Assembly (NCBI GenBank): GCA_020698575.1
Contig: CM036245.1
Span: forward strand, 2,338,620-2,402,619
Reading direction: 5' to 3'
From: Bostrychus sinensis
Taxonomy: Eukaryota; Chordata; Actinopteri; Gobiiformes; Eleotridae
Length of the DNA stretch: 64,000 bases
Below the pieces are notes generated by a model. It saw only the letters and a list, made by a program, of their open reading frames with translations, was not told where the DNA came from and made no database searches. How positions within the stretch are numbered: the stretch's first letter is position 1; each line of letters opens with the position of its first letter. A program made the translations under genes and the position numbers. This document shows positions 11,401-21,968 of the stretch, piece after piece.

Positions 11401-11574
11401 CTCCACATATTGTTAGACTGATAAATGCACAAAATAGACTTTTTTTTTCACTGTTTCCACCATTTACTGCATATAGTCCGTAGTTCAAGTTTTGTGAATT
11501 AGACAGAGTTAAGTGGAAAATTATAATTAGACTTAAAGAGACTTTTATGTGTGTTGTAACTAACCAGGTCTAAA

Positions 11575-12431
11575 CCAGGACTAAATCCTAATCCTAACCC
11601 TACTCTGACCCTGAGCCTTTGAGATGGCGTCATCTGTTTGAACAGAACTCTGCACGAACCTATGTACATCTTTGTCTGTAGTTTATTTGTGAACGAACTC
11701 TGGGGCAGCGCTACTCTGTTCCCGTTCCTCCTGTTGCAGATTTTCAGAGACGAGCACACGCTCTCGCACGCGTTCTGCTTCCTCCAGATCTTTAGCATCT
11801 ACCTGTACGTTAACGTACAGCTGCTGACGTTGGCGATAATGTCGTACGACCGGTACCTGGCCATCTGCTGCCCCCTGCAGTACCACACGCGCATGTCGGG
11901 TCGTAGGGTCCTGAGCCTGGTGGCTCTGGCCTGGCTGTTCCCGTTGGTGGAGGTGAGCTTCATGGTCTCTCTGAGCGCCCCTCTGGAGCTGTGCGGGAAC
12001 CTGATCCCTAAAGTGTACTGTGATAACTACTCAGTGGTGAAGCAGGCCTGTGGAGACACCTCTGTGAACAACATCTACGGCCTGCTGTACACCTGCTGTA
12101 CACCTGCATGGTGCTGCTCTCCATCCCGGGGCTCATCCTCTACACGTACATCCAGATCTTCAGAGTGTGTTTCCGAGGGTCCAGACAGACTCGGCACAAG
12201 GCCATCAGCACCTGCGCGCCGCACCTCGCCTCCTTACTCAATCTGACCTTGGGCTGTTTTTTTGAAATAGTCCAGAGTCGGTTCAACATGAGCTCAATGC
12301 CCAATGACGTGCGAGTTTTTCTGTCCTTGTATTTTTTGACCTGTCCACCGATCTTCAACTCTCTGATGTACGGACTCAACCTGTCCAAAATACGACTGAG
12401 CTGTAGAAATTTGTTTTATGCTGAAAAATAA
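11575..12431 (+). pseudogene. Olfactory receptor pseudogene
   Basis: Strong OR similarity from HEPMYIFVCSLF (TM2) through SYDRYLAICC (TM3), the KAISTCAPHL loop and IFNSLMYGLNLSK (TM7). Two lesions are visible. First, the sequence just before (ACCCTGAGCCTTTGAGATGG) matches the 5' part of the OR at 9547, but TM1 is deleted and the frame resumes at GTCATCTGTTTGAACAG. Second, an 11-bp tandem duplication (GCTGTACACCT twice, at about 12085-12108) shifts the frame, so the last third is open only in another frame (12108-12431). G+C content is higher than in the OR at 9547, particularly at third positions. Confidence 0.9.
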
Positions 12432-12439
12432 TAAAAACA

Positions 12440-14000
12440 TGTTTTATTCATAAGGTCACTTTATTTTGACCTTAAATACACAGTTTCAGAGCCCATGTGA
12501 TGGTTAAATGAGTTGTTGAGGGGTAAATGCAGCGCCCCCTGGTGTCTCTGGGCTGAAAGTGACACTTGCAGCAGTGAGCGCCTCCGACCTGGAGTCACAG
12601 AAATAACCAAAGTTTCGGGTCTCGCGAGAAAGTGGCTAACAAAACAACAAGCTAGAGATGGCTTTATTTCTTGATTTTCACGATGGCAGAGCAGACAAAT
12701 GAAAGAAAGAACTTTGTACAGATACACGGAGGGGAAAACTAAAGTAAAGACAAGTGTCACAATAGGAGTCACCTGGGCTTGTGAGTGTTTATGATAGTGC
12801 TTTACTCTGAACTGTAGGGGGAGCTCTATAGAGGAACATAAGGAAAAACAGCCATGAAACGAGCAGAGTTACTGAGTTCTGCTGTAAAGGACCAATAGAT
12901 ACTTCCAGAGGTGATGTGTTTAGAAAAGTTGCACACGCAGCCTGGTCCTGAGAGTAACGTTCTTCCCCAGTTGTTTCCAAACTTTTCCCAATCCGAGGAC
13001 GTGACACTCACCGACCGGCCAAACGCCGATAGATTTCCATTTTGGCCAGGAACATATTCAGTCTCATGAGCCATTTTGTGTGGTTGGATTATTTATTTTT
13101 ATTTATTTGAACTACTTTAGACCTGACTTTCTGCTGCTATGCTTATAAACCCTGATCACGTTGGAGGAGCAGGTGCAAAAGTTTTGTGGAGGAAAGAGCG
13201 CAGCCCTTTTTGCACAGATGGGAGTTGAAAATAAGTTCCAATGCTTTAACAGGGCTCATTTACAAAGATACAACAGTAAAGTGTTGATTTGAGGGTGGAG
13301 GAAACAAAGAGACAGACTTTACCTGCAACACTTTGTCCTTGATTCTCGCTCGTATTCCACTGAACTGCAGCCTTTTACAGCTCCTGTCTCTGGGCTTTCA
13401 GTCTGTTCCACATCCTTTTAAATCCTTACAATGAAGACTGAGGAGTCTTTAAACGCAGGATAAGGCCATAATGTGATTAACTAATGTTAATGTTAGGAAA
13501 ATGTTATAATAATATACAATTCTACTGTTTTTACTGCTACAATAGACACAGATGTTGATGTAACTGCTTTGCTTTTTCAAGGCAAAAAATAAACAGAAGG
13601 CAGAAAATGTTCACAAATTGGACCTCAGTGAATTTTAACTGATGACCCCTGCTCTAGAGAGTTGGTGTATTTTGGCCACTGTAAGACTGTAAGTTTATTT
13701 ATATTCCAGTTTTTAAAATATAATCAGGCTGTTGGCAAAAAATGTTTTTAAATCCTTTCATGTACCCTGGGGGAACCCGTACCACAGTTTGGGAACCACT
13801 GTTCTGTCACATTCATTTCTACGGGGGAGCAAAATAACAAAAATAATTTAGAGGTTTTGGAGCAGAAACAAATGTTTGTTTTTATTTTTGTTAAAAATGA
13901 CTTAAAGCGACCCAGATCTGAGTCAGGTCCAGTCTCTGAGTGAACTGATTACAGTAGGATCTGTGGACACTGAGGAAATAAATCCAAGCAAACACAATTA
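12440..14000. other. Intergenic, no gene seen
   Basis: No convincing coding exon. The short open frames on the minus strand lack family features. A CTTTACTCTGAACTGTAGGG type segment and other words look like old repeats, but no element boundary can be drawn. Confidence 0.5.
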
Positions 14001-14007
14001 AACTGTT

Positions 14008-14199
14008 GTGGTCTGGACCAGGACTAGACCAGGACTACACCAGAACTACACCAAGACTACACCAGGACTACACCAGGACTAGACCAGGACTACACCAGGA
14101 CTACACCAGGACTACACCAGGACTAGACCAGGACTACACCAGGACTACACCAGACCTAGACCAGGACTAGACCAGGACTAGACCAGGACTACACCAGAG
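14008..14199. repeat. Minisatellite, CCAGGACTACA units
   Basis: Tandem units of about 11-12 bp (ACCAGGACTAC or ACCAGGACTAG) run for about 190 bp. They differ mainly at the TACA/TAGA position. No coding role is seen. Confidence 0.85.
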
Positions 14200-14324
14200 G
14201 TGCTTCTTCTCCTGGAGCAGTCTTCAGGGAGAAGCCCTCTGTCGTCTCCTCTGGTGACCCCTGGTGGCCTGGAACTACAGGACACAAAGAAAATTCTGTT
14301 ACTGAACCAGGTCTAAGCCCTGAG

Positions 14325-14690
14325 ACTGGTCCTGAGGGGCCCTAGTGTAATGTACATGACCCTGAGGGGCCCTAGTGTAATGTTCATGATCCTGAGGGGC
14401 CCCTAGTGTAATGCTCATGATCCTGAGGGGCCCCTAGTGTAATGTTCATGACCCTGAGGGGCCCTAGTGTAATGGTCATGATCCTGAGGGGCCCCTAGTG
14501 TAATGTTCATGACCCTGAGGGGCCCTAGTGTAATGTTCATGACCCTGAGGGGCCCTAGTGTAATGGTCATGATCCTGAGGGGCCCTAGTGTAATGTTCAT
14601 GACCCTGAGGGGCCCTAGTGTAATGTTAATGACCCTGAGGGGCCCTAGTGTAATGGTCATGATCCTGAGGGGCCCCAGTGTAATAGTCTG
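14325..14690. repeat. Minisatellite, about 30-bp units
   Basis: About 12 tandem units begin CCTGAGGGGCCCTAGTGTAA followed by a variable TGTTCATGA or TGGTCATGA. Some units have an extra C. Open frames on both strands are a by-product of the repeat and contain no recognisable protein. Confidence 0.9.
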
Positions 14691-14885
14691 ATACAGGGGT
14701 CGAGTGTTGGGGCGACGCATTACAAAGTACTCAGATTACTTTTATGGAGTAATGAGTAATGTAACGCTTTAGTTTTGTGAACCAAGTAACCGAGTACTTA
14801 GTTACTTTTTCAAATCAGTAACGTGTTCGTTTAAGAGAAACCTGCTTCATCAGCGCCGTGTTTCTACTTCTCAGTCAGAGTCTGT

Positions 14886-15306
14886 TCTGACAGCTGATTG
14901 GTTAATGAGAGACAGCTGATTGGTTAATGAGAGACAGCTGATTGGTTAATGAGAGACAGCTGATTGGTTAATGAGAGACAGCTGATTGGTTAATGACTGA
15001 CAGCTGATTGGTTAATGACTGACAGCTGATTGGTTAATGAGAGACAGCTGATTGGTTAAGAAGTGAGAGCTGATTGGTTAAGAAGTGACAGCTGATTGGT
15101 TAATGAGAGACAGCTGATTGGTTAATGAGAGACAGCTGATTGGTTAATGAGAGACAGCTGATTGGTTAATGAGAGACAGCTGATTGGTTAATGACTGACA
15201 GTTGATTGGTTAAGAAGTGAGAGCTGATTGGTTAATGAGAGACAGCTGATTGGTTAATGAGAGACAGCTGATTGGTTAATGAGAGACAGCTGATTGGTTA
15301 AGAAGT
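14886..15306. repeat. 22-bp minisatellite with CAGCTG and ATTGG boxes
   Basis: About 19 head-to-tail copies of a 22-bp unit (GACAGCTGATTGGTTAATGA plus two bases). Two variants occur, ending in ATGACT or AAGAAGTGA. Each unit contains an E-box palindrome CAGCTG, an inverted CCAAT box (ATTGG) and a GTTAAT homeobox-like half site. It lies just downstream of the last visible SRCR-gene exon. Confidence 0.9.
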
Positions 15307-15651
15307 GATCAGAACATTAGAAAGTTACTGTAGCTAAGGACTACGTACAGCAGGAGTGGAGTAAAGCAGCTCCTTTATGATTCTCCAAATGGAAACTGAA
15401 GCAGACCTCAGCAGCAGCAGAGGTGAAGCAGTCAGAGATGTTACTGTGGACTTTATAAGAAGAAACACAGCCCACCGCCAGTAAACAACAACAGCGACTC
15501 CTGGATGTGTTTGTCAGATGGCGGTGACGACGGTGCGTGTGGGTGTTTGTGTGTACTGTTGTTTAAAGTGGGCGGGTCGTAGCGTACGAGTTCTCTCACG
15601 CGTTTCTCAACCTGTAATGCAATAACGTAATGCGTAACCAGAAGAACTTAC

Positions 15652-15970
15652 CTCCGAGAGAGAGATAGAGGCTGTGGCTCTGAGAGGAGAAGTTATGGGA
15701 GAAAACATGGAGATGGTAAACGCAGGCGTAGTCCTCCTTTGTGGGCGGGGCCGGCGTCAGAGAACAGGAAGTGGGCGGAGTGATTGACGGCCGGCAGGGT
15801 GCGGTTCTGAGCCGGGTCCACAGTGGGAGAGATGAGCTGGAAGGAGCCTCCTGGGTACTGTGGTTCAACAGAGCACCTGACACTGAAGTCTGAGCCCGGC
15901 AGCACCCGGAGCCCCTGCGGCTGGGCCTCGGAGACCCCGTCAGCAGAGATGTCGGGGCGGGTCAGTAAAT
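15652..15970 (-). pseudogene. Ig-like domain exon with one-base insertion
   Basis: Bounded by acceptor CCACAG|AT and donor GGAG|GTAAG. The first part encodes RPDISADGV...FSVRCSVEP and SDAGPAHKG. The second part, in the next frame, encodes DYACVYHLHVFSHN and SLYLSLG. The paired Cys residues (VRC and YAC) and the D-x-A/G-x-Y-x-C block are typical of an Ig domain. The exon is 319 nt, and one base extra near 15750 (a GGAGG run) accounts for the shift. Confidence 0.65.
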
Positions 15971-16149
15971 CTGTGGAGAGAGGCCATTGGACGCTCTTCA
16001 GTCTCATGTGATTAATACTGACCAATGGGAACAGAGATTTATCTGTGAGTCACAAGTTCACAATAAAAACAGACACAGAGCAGAATCTGTGGGTCTCAGT
16101 CTAAAACTCAGTCCTGGGACAATGAGACTCTGTCCACAACAAACATATT

Positions 16150-16320
16150 CCTCAGGAACATCTGGAATAACACATCTGGAATAAACACATCTGGAATAAA
16201 CACATCTGGAATGAACACATCTGGAGAGAACACATCTGGAATGAACACATCTGGAGAGAACACATCTGGAATAACACATCTGGAATGAACACATCTGGAA
16301 TGAACACATCTGGAGAGAGG
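16150..16320. repeat. Minisatellite, AACACATCTGGA units
   Basis: About a dozen tandem copies of a 14-15-bp unit (AACACATCTGGAATA, -ATG or -GAG) lie in the intron between the Ig-like exon and the fifth SRCR exon. Confidence 0.85.
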
Positions 16321-16360
16321 GAGAAGAATAAATCTGAGTAACTCAGACTTTTACTGTTAC

Positions 16361-16652
16361 CTGAACACACCACCTCCAGGCCACTGGTTACACTGAAGTC
16401 TCTAACCCAGGCACAGTCTCTCAGAGCAGACTTCTTCACACAGTGAGATCTGACCAACCACGCAGGTCTCTCTGGAAAATCAACTCTTATTTCTGCAGAA
16501 ACAGCTGAGCCACAGTCCAGGTCTCGACACACAGCAGCTGTAGCCTCCAGGACCCAGAGTCTAGAGACGTCCACATTGTCTCCAGTCTCCTCTGTGTCTC
16601 ACCTCCACCTGCCCAGCACAGCGACTGGCCCCTCCCACCAACCTGACTGGCT
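16361..16652 (-). pseudogene. SRCR exon 5 with one-base insertion
   Basis: Acceptor TTCAG|AG, donor TTCAG|GTAAC. The exon starts with the usual PVRLVGGASRC segment and continues with VEVRHRGDW. It then changes frame at about 16575-16585 into DVSRLWVLEATAAVCRDLDCGSA and ends in GLEVVCSG. At 292 nt against 291 for its siblings, a single inserted base explains the shift. Confidence 0.75.
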
Positions 16653-16696
16653 CTGAACAGAGAGAAGAAGAAGTGATTGGAGGAAGTCCCGTCCCT

Positions 16697-16816
16697 TTTT
16701 ACCTGAACAGGTGAGAGCCCCGCCCCTTTTTACCTGAGCAGGTGAGAGCCCCGCCCCTTTTTACCTGAGCAGGTGAGAGCCCCGCCCCTTCTTACCTGAG
16801 CAGGTGAGCTCCACAG
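16697..16816 (-). repeat. 31-bp tandem repeat carrying copies of the splice donor
   Basis: Three to four units of about 31 bp follow SRCR exon 4 on the minus strand. Each unit repeats the exon end and donor (TCACCTGCTCAG|GTAA) followed by a GGGGCGGGGCTCTC segment. A related shorter array sits at 19195-19290 behind SRCR exon 2. Confidence 0.8.
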
Positions 16817-17086
16817 CTGTTCCAGATGAGCAGGTGTTCCCTGAGCTGGACCTGGGACAGTCCATCAGAGCAGACTCATGGCCCTGGCACTGGAACTGTC
16901 CCAGAGCCCCGCCCTCTCCATAGAGCGCCCCCTGGAGGAGAGAAGGAGCCCCACAGCCCAGCTCCCTGCAGACCACCTCTGCATCCTGCAGGTCAAAGTC
17001 CCCTTCACAGACTGGGCTCCAGGACTGGTTCTGGTGGAGCTCCAGTGATCCTGAGCACAGGCTGGGCCCCCGGAGCCTCACAGAGT
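16796..17086 (-). CDS. SRCR exon 4 (scavenger receptor Cys-rich domain)
   Basis: 291-nt phase 1-1 exon with acceptor TCCACAG|AC and donor CTCAG|GTAAG. It encodes one SRCR domain: SVRLRGPSLCSGSLEL at the start, DLQDAEVVCRELGCGAP in the middle, GHESALMDCPRSS and a final ELTCSG. It is almost identical to SRCR exon 2 (19566-19276), including flanking intron bases, which points to a very recent duplication or gene conversion. Confidence 0.85.
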
Positions 17087-17197
17087 CTGTGGACACACAC
17101 ACAGCTCTTTACTCTGAGAATACTGCACATGCTCCTCACTGGGCCCCAACACTCAACATTCTCTACACATCACTGTGAGGATGAAGAGCAGAGTTAC

Positions 17198-17485
17198 CTG
17201 AACAGGTGAGGGAGGAGAGGATGGAGCTGGATCTGTCCTCCACACACTCTCTCAGTGAAGAAGTGGAGTGGACACAGGAGGAGCTGAGCTCCCAAACAGA
17301 ACGAACGGGAACTGTTCTCCCTTCAGCAGAAACCACAGAGCCACAGTCCAGACGCTGACAAACTGCAGCTCCTGTCCTCAGGTTACTCTCAGTCATCACC
17401 GCGTCTCTCCATTGGTCCAAATGTTTAACCTGCAGCGTCCCATTACAGCGACTGGCTCCGCCCACCAGCCTGACATCATCAGGCT
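17198..17485 (-). CDS. SRCR exon 3 (scavenger receptor Cys-rich domain)
   Basis: 288-nt phase 1-1 exon, acceptor TGTCAG|AG and donor TTCAG|GTAAC. It encodes DVRLVGGASRCNGTL, RTGAAVCQRLDCGSVVS, SSCVHSTSSLREC and SLTCSG. The Cys pattern fits an SRCR domain. The LVGGASRC start is shared with exons 1 and 5, and differs from exons 2 and 4, so the domains come in two subtypes that alternate. Confidence 0.85.
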
Positions 17486-18892
17486 CTGACAAAGACAGAG
17501 AAAGGTGAATAAAAGTCCAGAGAGAGAGGAGCAGAGCAGAGGAGTGTCCTCTGTGTGGGATTTATTTAAACTGAGATAAAGCAGCTCAGACTGGGACCAC
17601 AGGAACTCACACAGAAGCTCAACATGAGGAGGGCTTCTCAATGTGTGGGCCGTGGCCCCCCACTGGTCCCTGAGTGAACTACAGCTGCAGTGGATGTGAC
17701 AGAGTGACCCAGAGCTCAGAACCTAAGTTTCACTGTGGATAACAGAAGAATAAATGTGGATCTGTGTCCAAACATTTTCTCTAAAAAGGTCAGAGGTTAA
17801 ACAGGAAAGGCGTCTGGACAAAGTGTTGTCTTTAGAAGGCTCTTGGTCTCTTCCAAGAGAGTGGGGCCCTCTCTGATGGTGATGTGAGCTGTAGGCTGTA
17901 GAATGTATCAGCAGGAAACAGAACTCACATGGACCACAGTCTGCATCTGTGTCCACCTCAAAGAGACGCTCACTGCTCCAGGACAGGTCCAGATTTAGGT
18001 CAGAGACAGTCAGGGGTTGAAAGGGGAGTCAAAGATCATTCAAATGGAAAAGCCCTCTCTAAACAGAGCTAAGGTTTGAGATTTAATCTTCCTCCAGTCA
18101 CAGCTCAGAGCTCCAACAGAAGCACAAGTCTCACTGTAACAACAGAGCCTCACCATCAGAGAGGGCAGCTCCTGCTAACGGCTCACAGGTGGAACCACTC
18201 TCCCTCTGACTCCAGCCCAGACCTTTCAGCTGCTCCTGTCCTGAGTGTGCAGTGTGGCCCTCAGGGGCCTCAGTCCGCTGTGAGAAACCAGCTGTTAAAC
18301 AGTTGTCCCTTATGAAAGGACAAAGGCAGCACATGTGGTGCAGCTGGTTATATCACATTTCTCTAAAACATCTGAGTAAAATGTGTTGCTGGAGACATTG
18401 TTCAGAAGAACAGCAGACTGTGATTAAAAAGTTGACTGGAGAGGGGAAAACATGAAGAAGAGCAGAAAATGATGCTGCTCAGCTAAAAAGATCTCAGACA
18501 ATCATCCAAACAATGACCCAAAACTCACATTAACAACAGCATCTGGGTTCAGGACCAACCAGATTAATGTTATGGAGGGGCCCCGGGGCCCCACAGTCCC
18601 TATAGAAACCCTATAGAAAACTTCTGCTGTTTCTGAGGCCAAACCAAGAAATGCAGAGGAACAGTGGAGTGTAGTCCTGGGCTGAGAGACCTGCCATGCC
18701 TCACAGAGGAAGAGCAGTTCTCACAAACCATGGTTAACTTAACATTAGCTCAGATCCACAGGAGACAGAAAGCATTTTCAGTTTATACAGGAAATGTTTG
18801 AGTTTGTTAAGAAAAGTGCAGACACAGCCTAATATTCCTTTTGTCTTCACTTTCTGTAAAGGAATAACAGACCTGGAGCTGGTCCTAAACCT

Positions 18893-19095
18893 GGTCCAGA
18901 GCCCGGTCCAAAGCCCGGTCCAGAGCCTGGTCCAGAGCCCGGTCCAAAGCCAGAGCCCGGTCCAGAGCCCGGTCCAGAGCCCGGTCCAGAGCCCGGTCCA
19001 AAGCCCGGTCCAAAGCCCGGTCCAGAGCCCGGTTCAGAGCCCGGTCCAGAGCCCGGTCCAGAGCCCGGTCCAGAGCCCGGTCCAGAGCCAGTGGA
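18893..19095. repeat. 12-bp minisatellite, AGCCCGGTCCAG
   Basis: About 16 tandem copies of AGCCCGGTCCAG or AGCCCGGTCCAA lie in the intron between SRCR exons 2 and 3. Because 12 is a multiple of three, the array stays open in frame on both strands (VQSP on plus, ALDR on minus). I see no sign that either is translated. Confidence 0.9.
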
Positions 19096-19275
19096 GTCTG
19101 AGCTGAGACAGCAGTGAGTTTAGGAACTCTGTCTGTGTCTGCTGTAAGTATGAGAGAGCACAAAGAAGAGACCACAGCTCACCTCAGCAGGTGGAAGCCC
19201 CGCCCCTTTTAACCTGAGGAGGTGAGAGCCCCGCCCCCTTTTACCTGAGCAGGTGAGAGCCCCGCCCCTTTTTAC

Positions 19276-19566
19276 CTGAGCAGGTGAGCTCCGCAGCTGT
19301 TCCAGATGAGCAGGTGTTCCCTGAGCTGGACCTGGGACAGTCCATCAGAGCAGACTCATGGCCCTGGCACTGGAACTGTCCCAGAGCCCCGCCCTCTCCA
19401 TAGAGCGCCCCCTGGAGGAGAGAAGGAGCCCCACAGCCCAGCTCCCTGCAGACCACCTCTGCATCCTGCAGGTCAAAGTCCCCTTCACAGACTGGGCTCC
19501 AGGACTGGTTCTGGTGGAGCTCCAGTGATCCTGAGCACAGGCTGGGCCCCCGGAGCCTCACAGAGT
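19276..19566 (-). CDS. SRCR exon 2 (scavenger receptor Cys-rich domain)
   Basis: 291-nt phase 1-1 exon, acceptor TCCACAG|AC and donor CTCAG|GTAAA. Its product is the same as SRCR exon 4 except for at least one residue (AAELTCSG here, AVELTCSG there). Right upstream in gene orientation, only about 20 bases before the acceptor, lies the GC-rich 16-bp array at 19585-19705. Confidence 0.85.
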
Positions 19567-19584
19567 CTGTGGACACACACACAG

Positions 19585-19705
19585 CTCTGAGACGTCGCGG
19601 CTCTGAGACGTCGCGGCTCTGAGACGCCGCGGCTCTGAGACGCCGCGGCTCTGAGACGCCGCGGCTCTGAGACGTCGCGGCTCTGAGACGTCGCGGCTCT
19701 GAGAT
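19585..19705. repeat. 16-bp CpG-rich tandem repeat with GACGTC
   Basis: Eight or so tandem copies of GGCTCTGAGACGTCGC (GACGTC or GACGCC variants) lie directly before the acceptor of SRCR exon 2. Every unit contains CpG dinucleotides and several contain the palindrome GACGTC. Confidence 0.85.
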
Positions 19706-20119
19706 GTCACAGCTCTGTAGCCAACAGGGACAGAGACAGCTGTGGGACATCAGACTGAATGAGTCGATGTGATTGGCTGCAGAGCTGTGATGTCACTGAA
19801 GTGCTATTCTGTAAATGTATAATAGCATCTACTGCTAACGTCTTTAGCTCCATGTTGTTTACTATGAATCACCTGGATAATGAATGACGCCACGACCACT
19901 GTTGTTTTCAACAGCTGTGCTCATTGGTGCGTGATGCCAAAAAAGTTCTTAACTTCCACATTACTTCTTCCCACTGCGACCCTCGAGCAAGCGCAGGTTT
20001 TGCTTCGTGTACCTGCGTGATCGGATCTAACCAATGTGGTGGTGATGGCGAGCCAGAGCAGGTGTCAGTCACCAACCATAAAAAGTTATGTATTTGCCAA
20101 ATTAAAGATTTCAAAGAAG

Positions 20120-20345
20120 AAAAGAGTCCATGGTGAAAACAGATAATAAATGAAATCCTCCATCTCCTCAGCCGTAGGTGTCCTGTCGCTGAACACCGGC
20201 CGTTTCTTTTTACTCTGTGGGAAAAATCCTTTGGCATTCTATTCATTCCTATGGGATTTTTTTGCTGCAGTTCGACAGAGTGGCCACCAGGGGAGAGGGG
20301 GCGGGGCTATGTCCAGGTCTTATTATACATCTATGGTATCAGCAA
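20120..20345. repeat. Dispersed repeat fragment
   Basis: The segment around 20260-20340, with GTGGCCACCAGGGGAGAGG and a TCTTATTATACATCTATGG end, looks like a widespread short fish repeat. No boundaries or open frame of interest are visible. Confidence 0.3.
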
Positions 20346-20516
20346 GAGTCAAACCTAAGCCCCGCCCACTCAGAACACTGTTACACCATTGGTCAAACCA
20401 GCAGCAGTTCAGACTCAAACAGAGATTCTTATGGAGGACAAGATGGATTTATCTGAGTTTCTCACAGATCTCAGAGGATCCAGCTGCTGTGGAAGAAAGG
20501 AGTTTAAAGTTCTTAC

Positions 20517-20807
20517 CTGAACATTTCATATCCAGACTGGAGTCAGAGGGAGATGTGTGAGTCTCAAAACAGTCGCTCAGTGAAGTCTCTTCACAGTCAG
20601 AGTTGATCATAGATGTTTTTCTTCTTGAACCACTTTGTTCTCTCACAGAAACAGCAGATCCACAGCCCAGCTCTGTACACACTCTGTTTACAAACTGCAG
20701 GTTACAGTTCCTTGGACCCACAGGTGTCCAGTTCCTCTCCTGTCGCTTCACCTGCAGCTCTCCCTGACAGCGACTGGCTCCTCCCACCAACCTGAGGCCA
20801 AACGTCT
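20517..20807 (-). CDS. SRCR exon 1 (scavenger receptor Cys-rich domain)
   Basis: 291-nt phase 1-1 exon, acceptor CTCCAG|AG and donor TTCAG|GTAAG. It encodes ETFGLRLVGGASRCQGEL, then FVNRVCTELGCGSAVS, MINSDCEETSLSDC and LDMKCSG. The six Cys positions fit the SRCR fold. This is the most N-terminal domain, following the linker exon. Confidence 0.88.
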
Positions 20808-21344
20808 CTGGAGAAATGAGAGCAGTCACCAAAACTCTTTATTAATCTATATTTAAATCCTGACTCAGTGTTTATCTCAGAGCTTTAAACTTTACTAAAC
20901 ACAGATCTCTGGAGTTAAATGAAACAGAATCTGACCTCAGTAAATTGATGAGACACTGTTCACTAACGAAGACCTCTCTGCTTTTATTCCTGACTTTATA
21001 AACTCAGACTCAAACTGCTGCAGGGTAAAGTGGTCGCTCAGGAACTGGAGGTTGGCGGTTTGATGCCTGCTCCTCTCATTTACACTGTTGAAGTAATTTC
21101 CTGTGCCCTGGGTGACATTAGGATGTGGCGCCCCCTACAGGACCTTCTCATAAACAGTGCAGTTTTACTGCAGTGGACAGAGATGAAGACACAGTAATAA
21201 AGCCTAAAGTCTGAGTTAAATGTGAGAGTCCCTGCAGATGTTTTTCTGAAAGTCTTATTTTGATTCTTCTGTTTTTTCACGTTCCCATTCAAGCATAACA
21301 ACAGTTTAACTAAAGTGAAGTGAGAAGAGGCAGTGTGTTGTCAC

Positions 21345-21374
21345 CTGTGGAGCTGGAGTCTGCAGCCAGGATCC
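21345..21374 (-). CDS. 30-nt linker exon of SRCR gene
   Basis: A very short exon, acceptor CCCTGCAG|GG and donor CACAG|GTGAC, adds residues GILAADSSST after the signal peptide. Phase 1 on both sides matches the signal exon and SRCR exon 1. Confidence 0.7.
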
Positions 21375-21968
21375 CTGCACACAAACACACAAACACACAA
21401 ACACACACAATCAGTCCACAAAACTGCGATTTGGTCCAAAAGAGACTCTGTTTCTGGCTCAGTATCATAAGTTCAGTATCAGTTCTGTAAAAGTTCAGTG
21501 TAAGTGCCCTCAATAGTCCGTTAAAAACAATAAAACAGTACAGACTGTTTTTATCAGTTCTGAAGAAAGAGGAAACTCTCTATCATCAGTCTGATCTCTG
21601 TGGTTTGAATTTTAGAAACGCTGTATTTCTGAATAAAATGCACATTTAAACCATTTATTTGACTGCATTCTCCATCTCATCTGCAGTGTGTTCTGAATAT
21701 TGGTCTGAACCGTTCCATCTGAGTTCAGTGAAGCACCAACCGTTTATACTCTGACTTCCTTTTTCACAATAAAAGCTCTGAATGCACTGAAAGGCTGGAG
21801 GCTTGTATTTTGAAAGAGACGCAGGAAGTTTCCAGCAGCAGCTTTACCAAAGTGAACAAACTCAGAGCAGAGACGCTTCATCTTGAGCTGGTAACAGAGT
21901 GAAGAGTACTGTTGTTGTTTAGAGCTGAGAGTAAAACAGAAGAGAGCTGATTTCAGTATAAAACTCTT

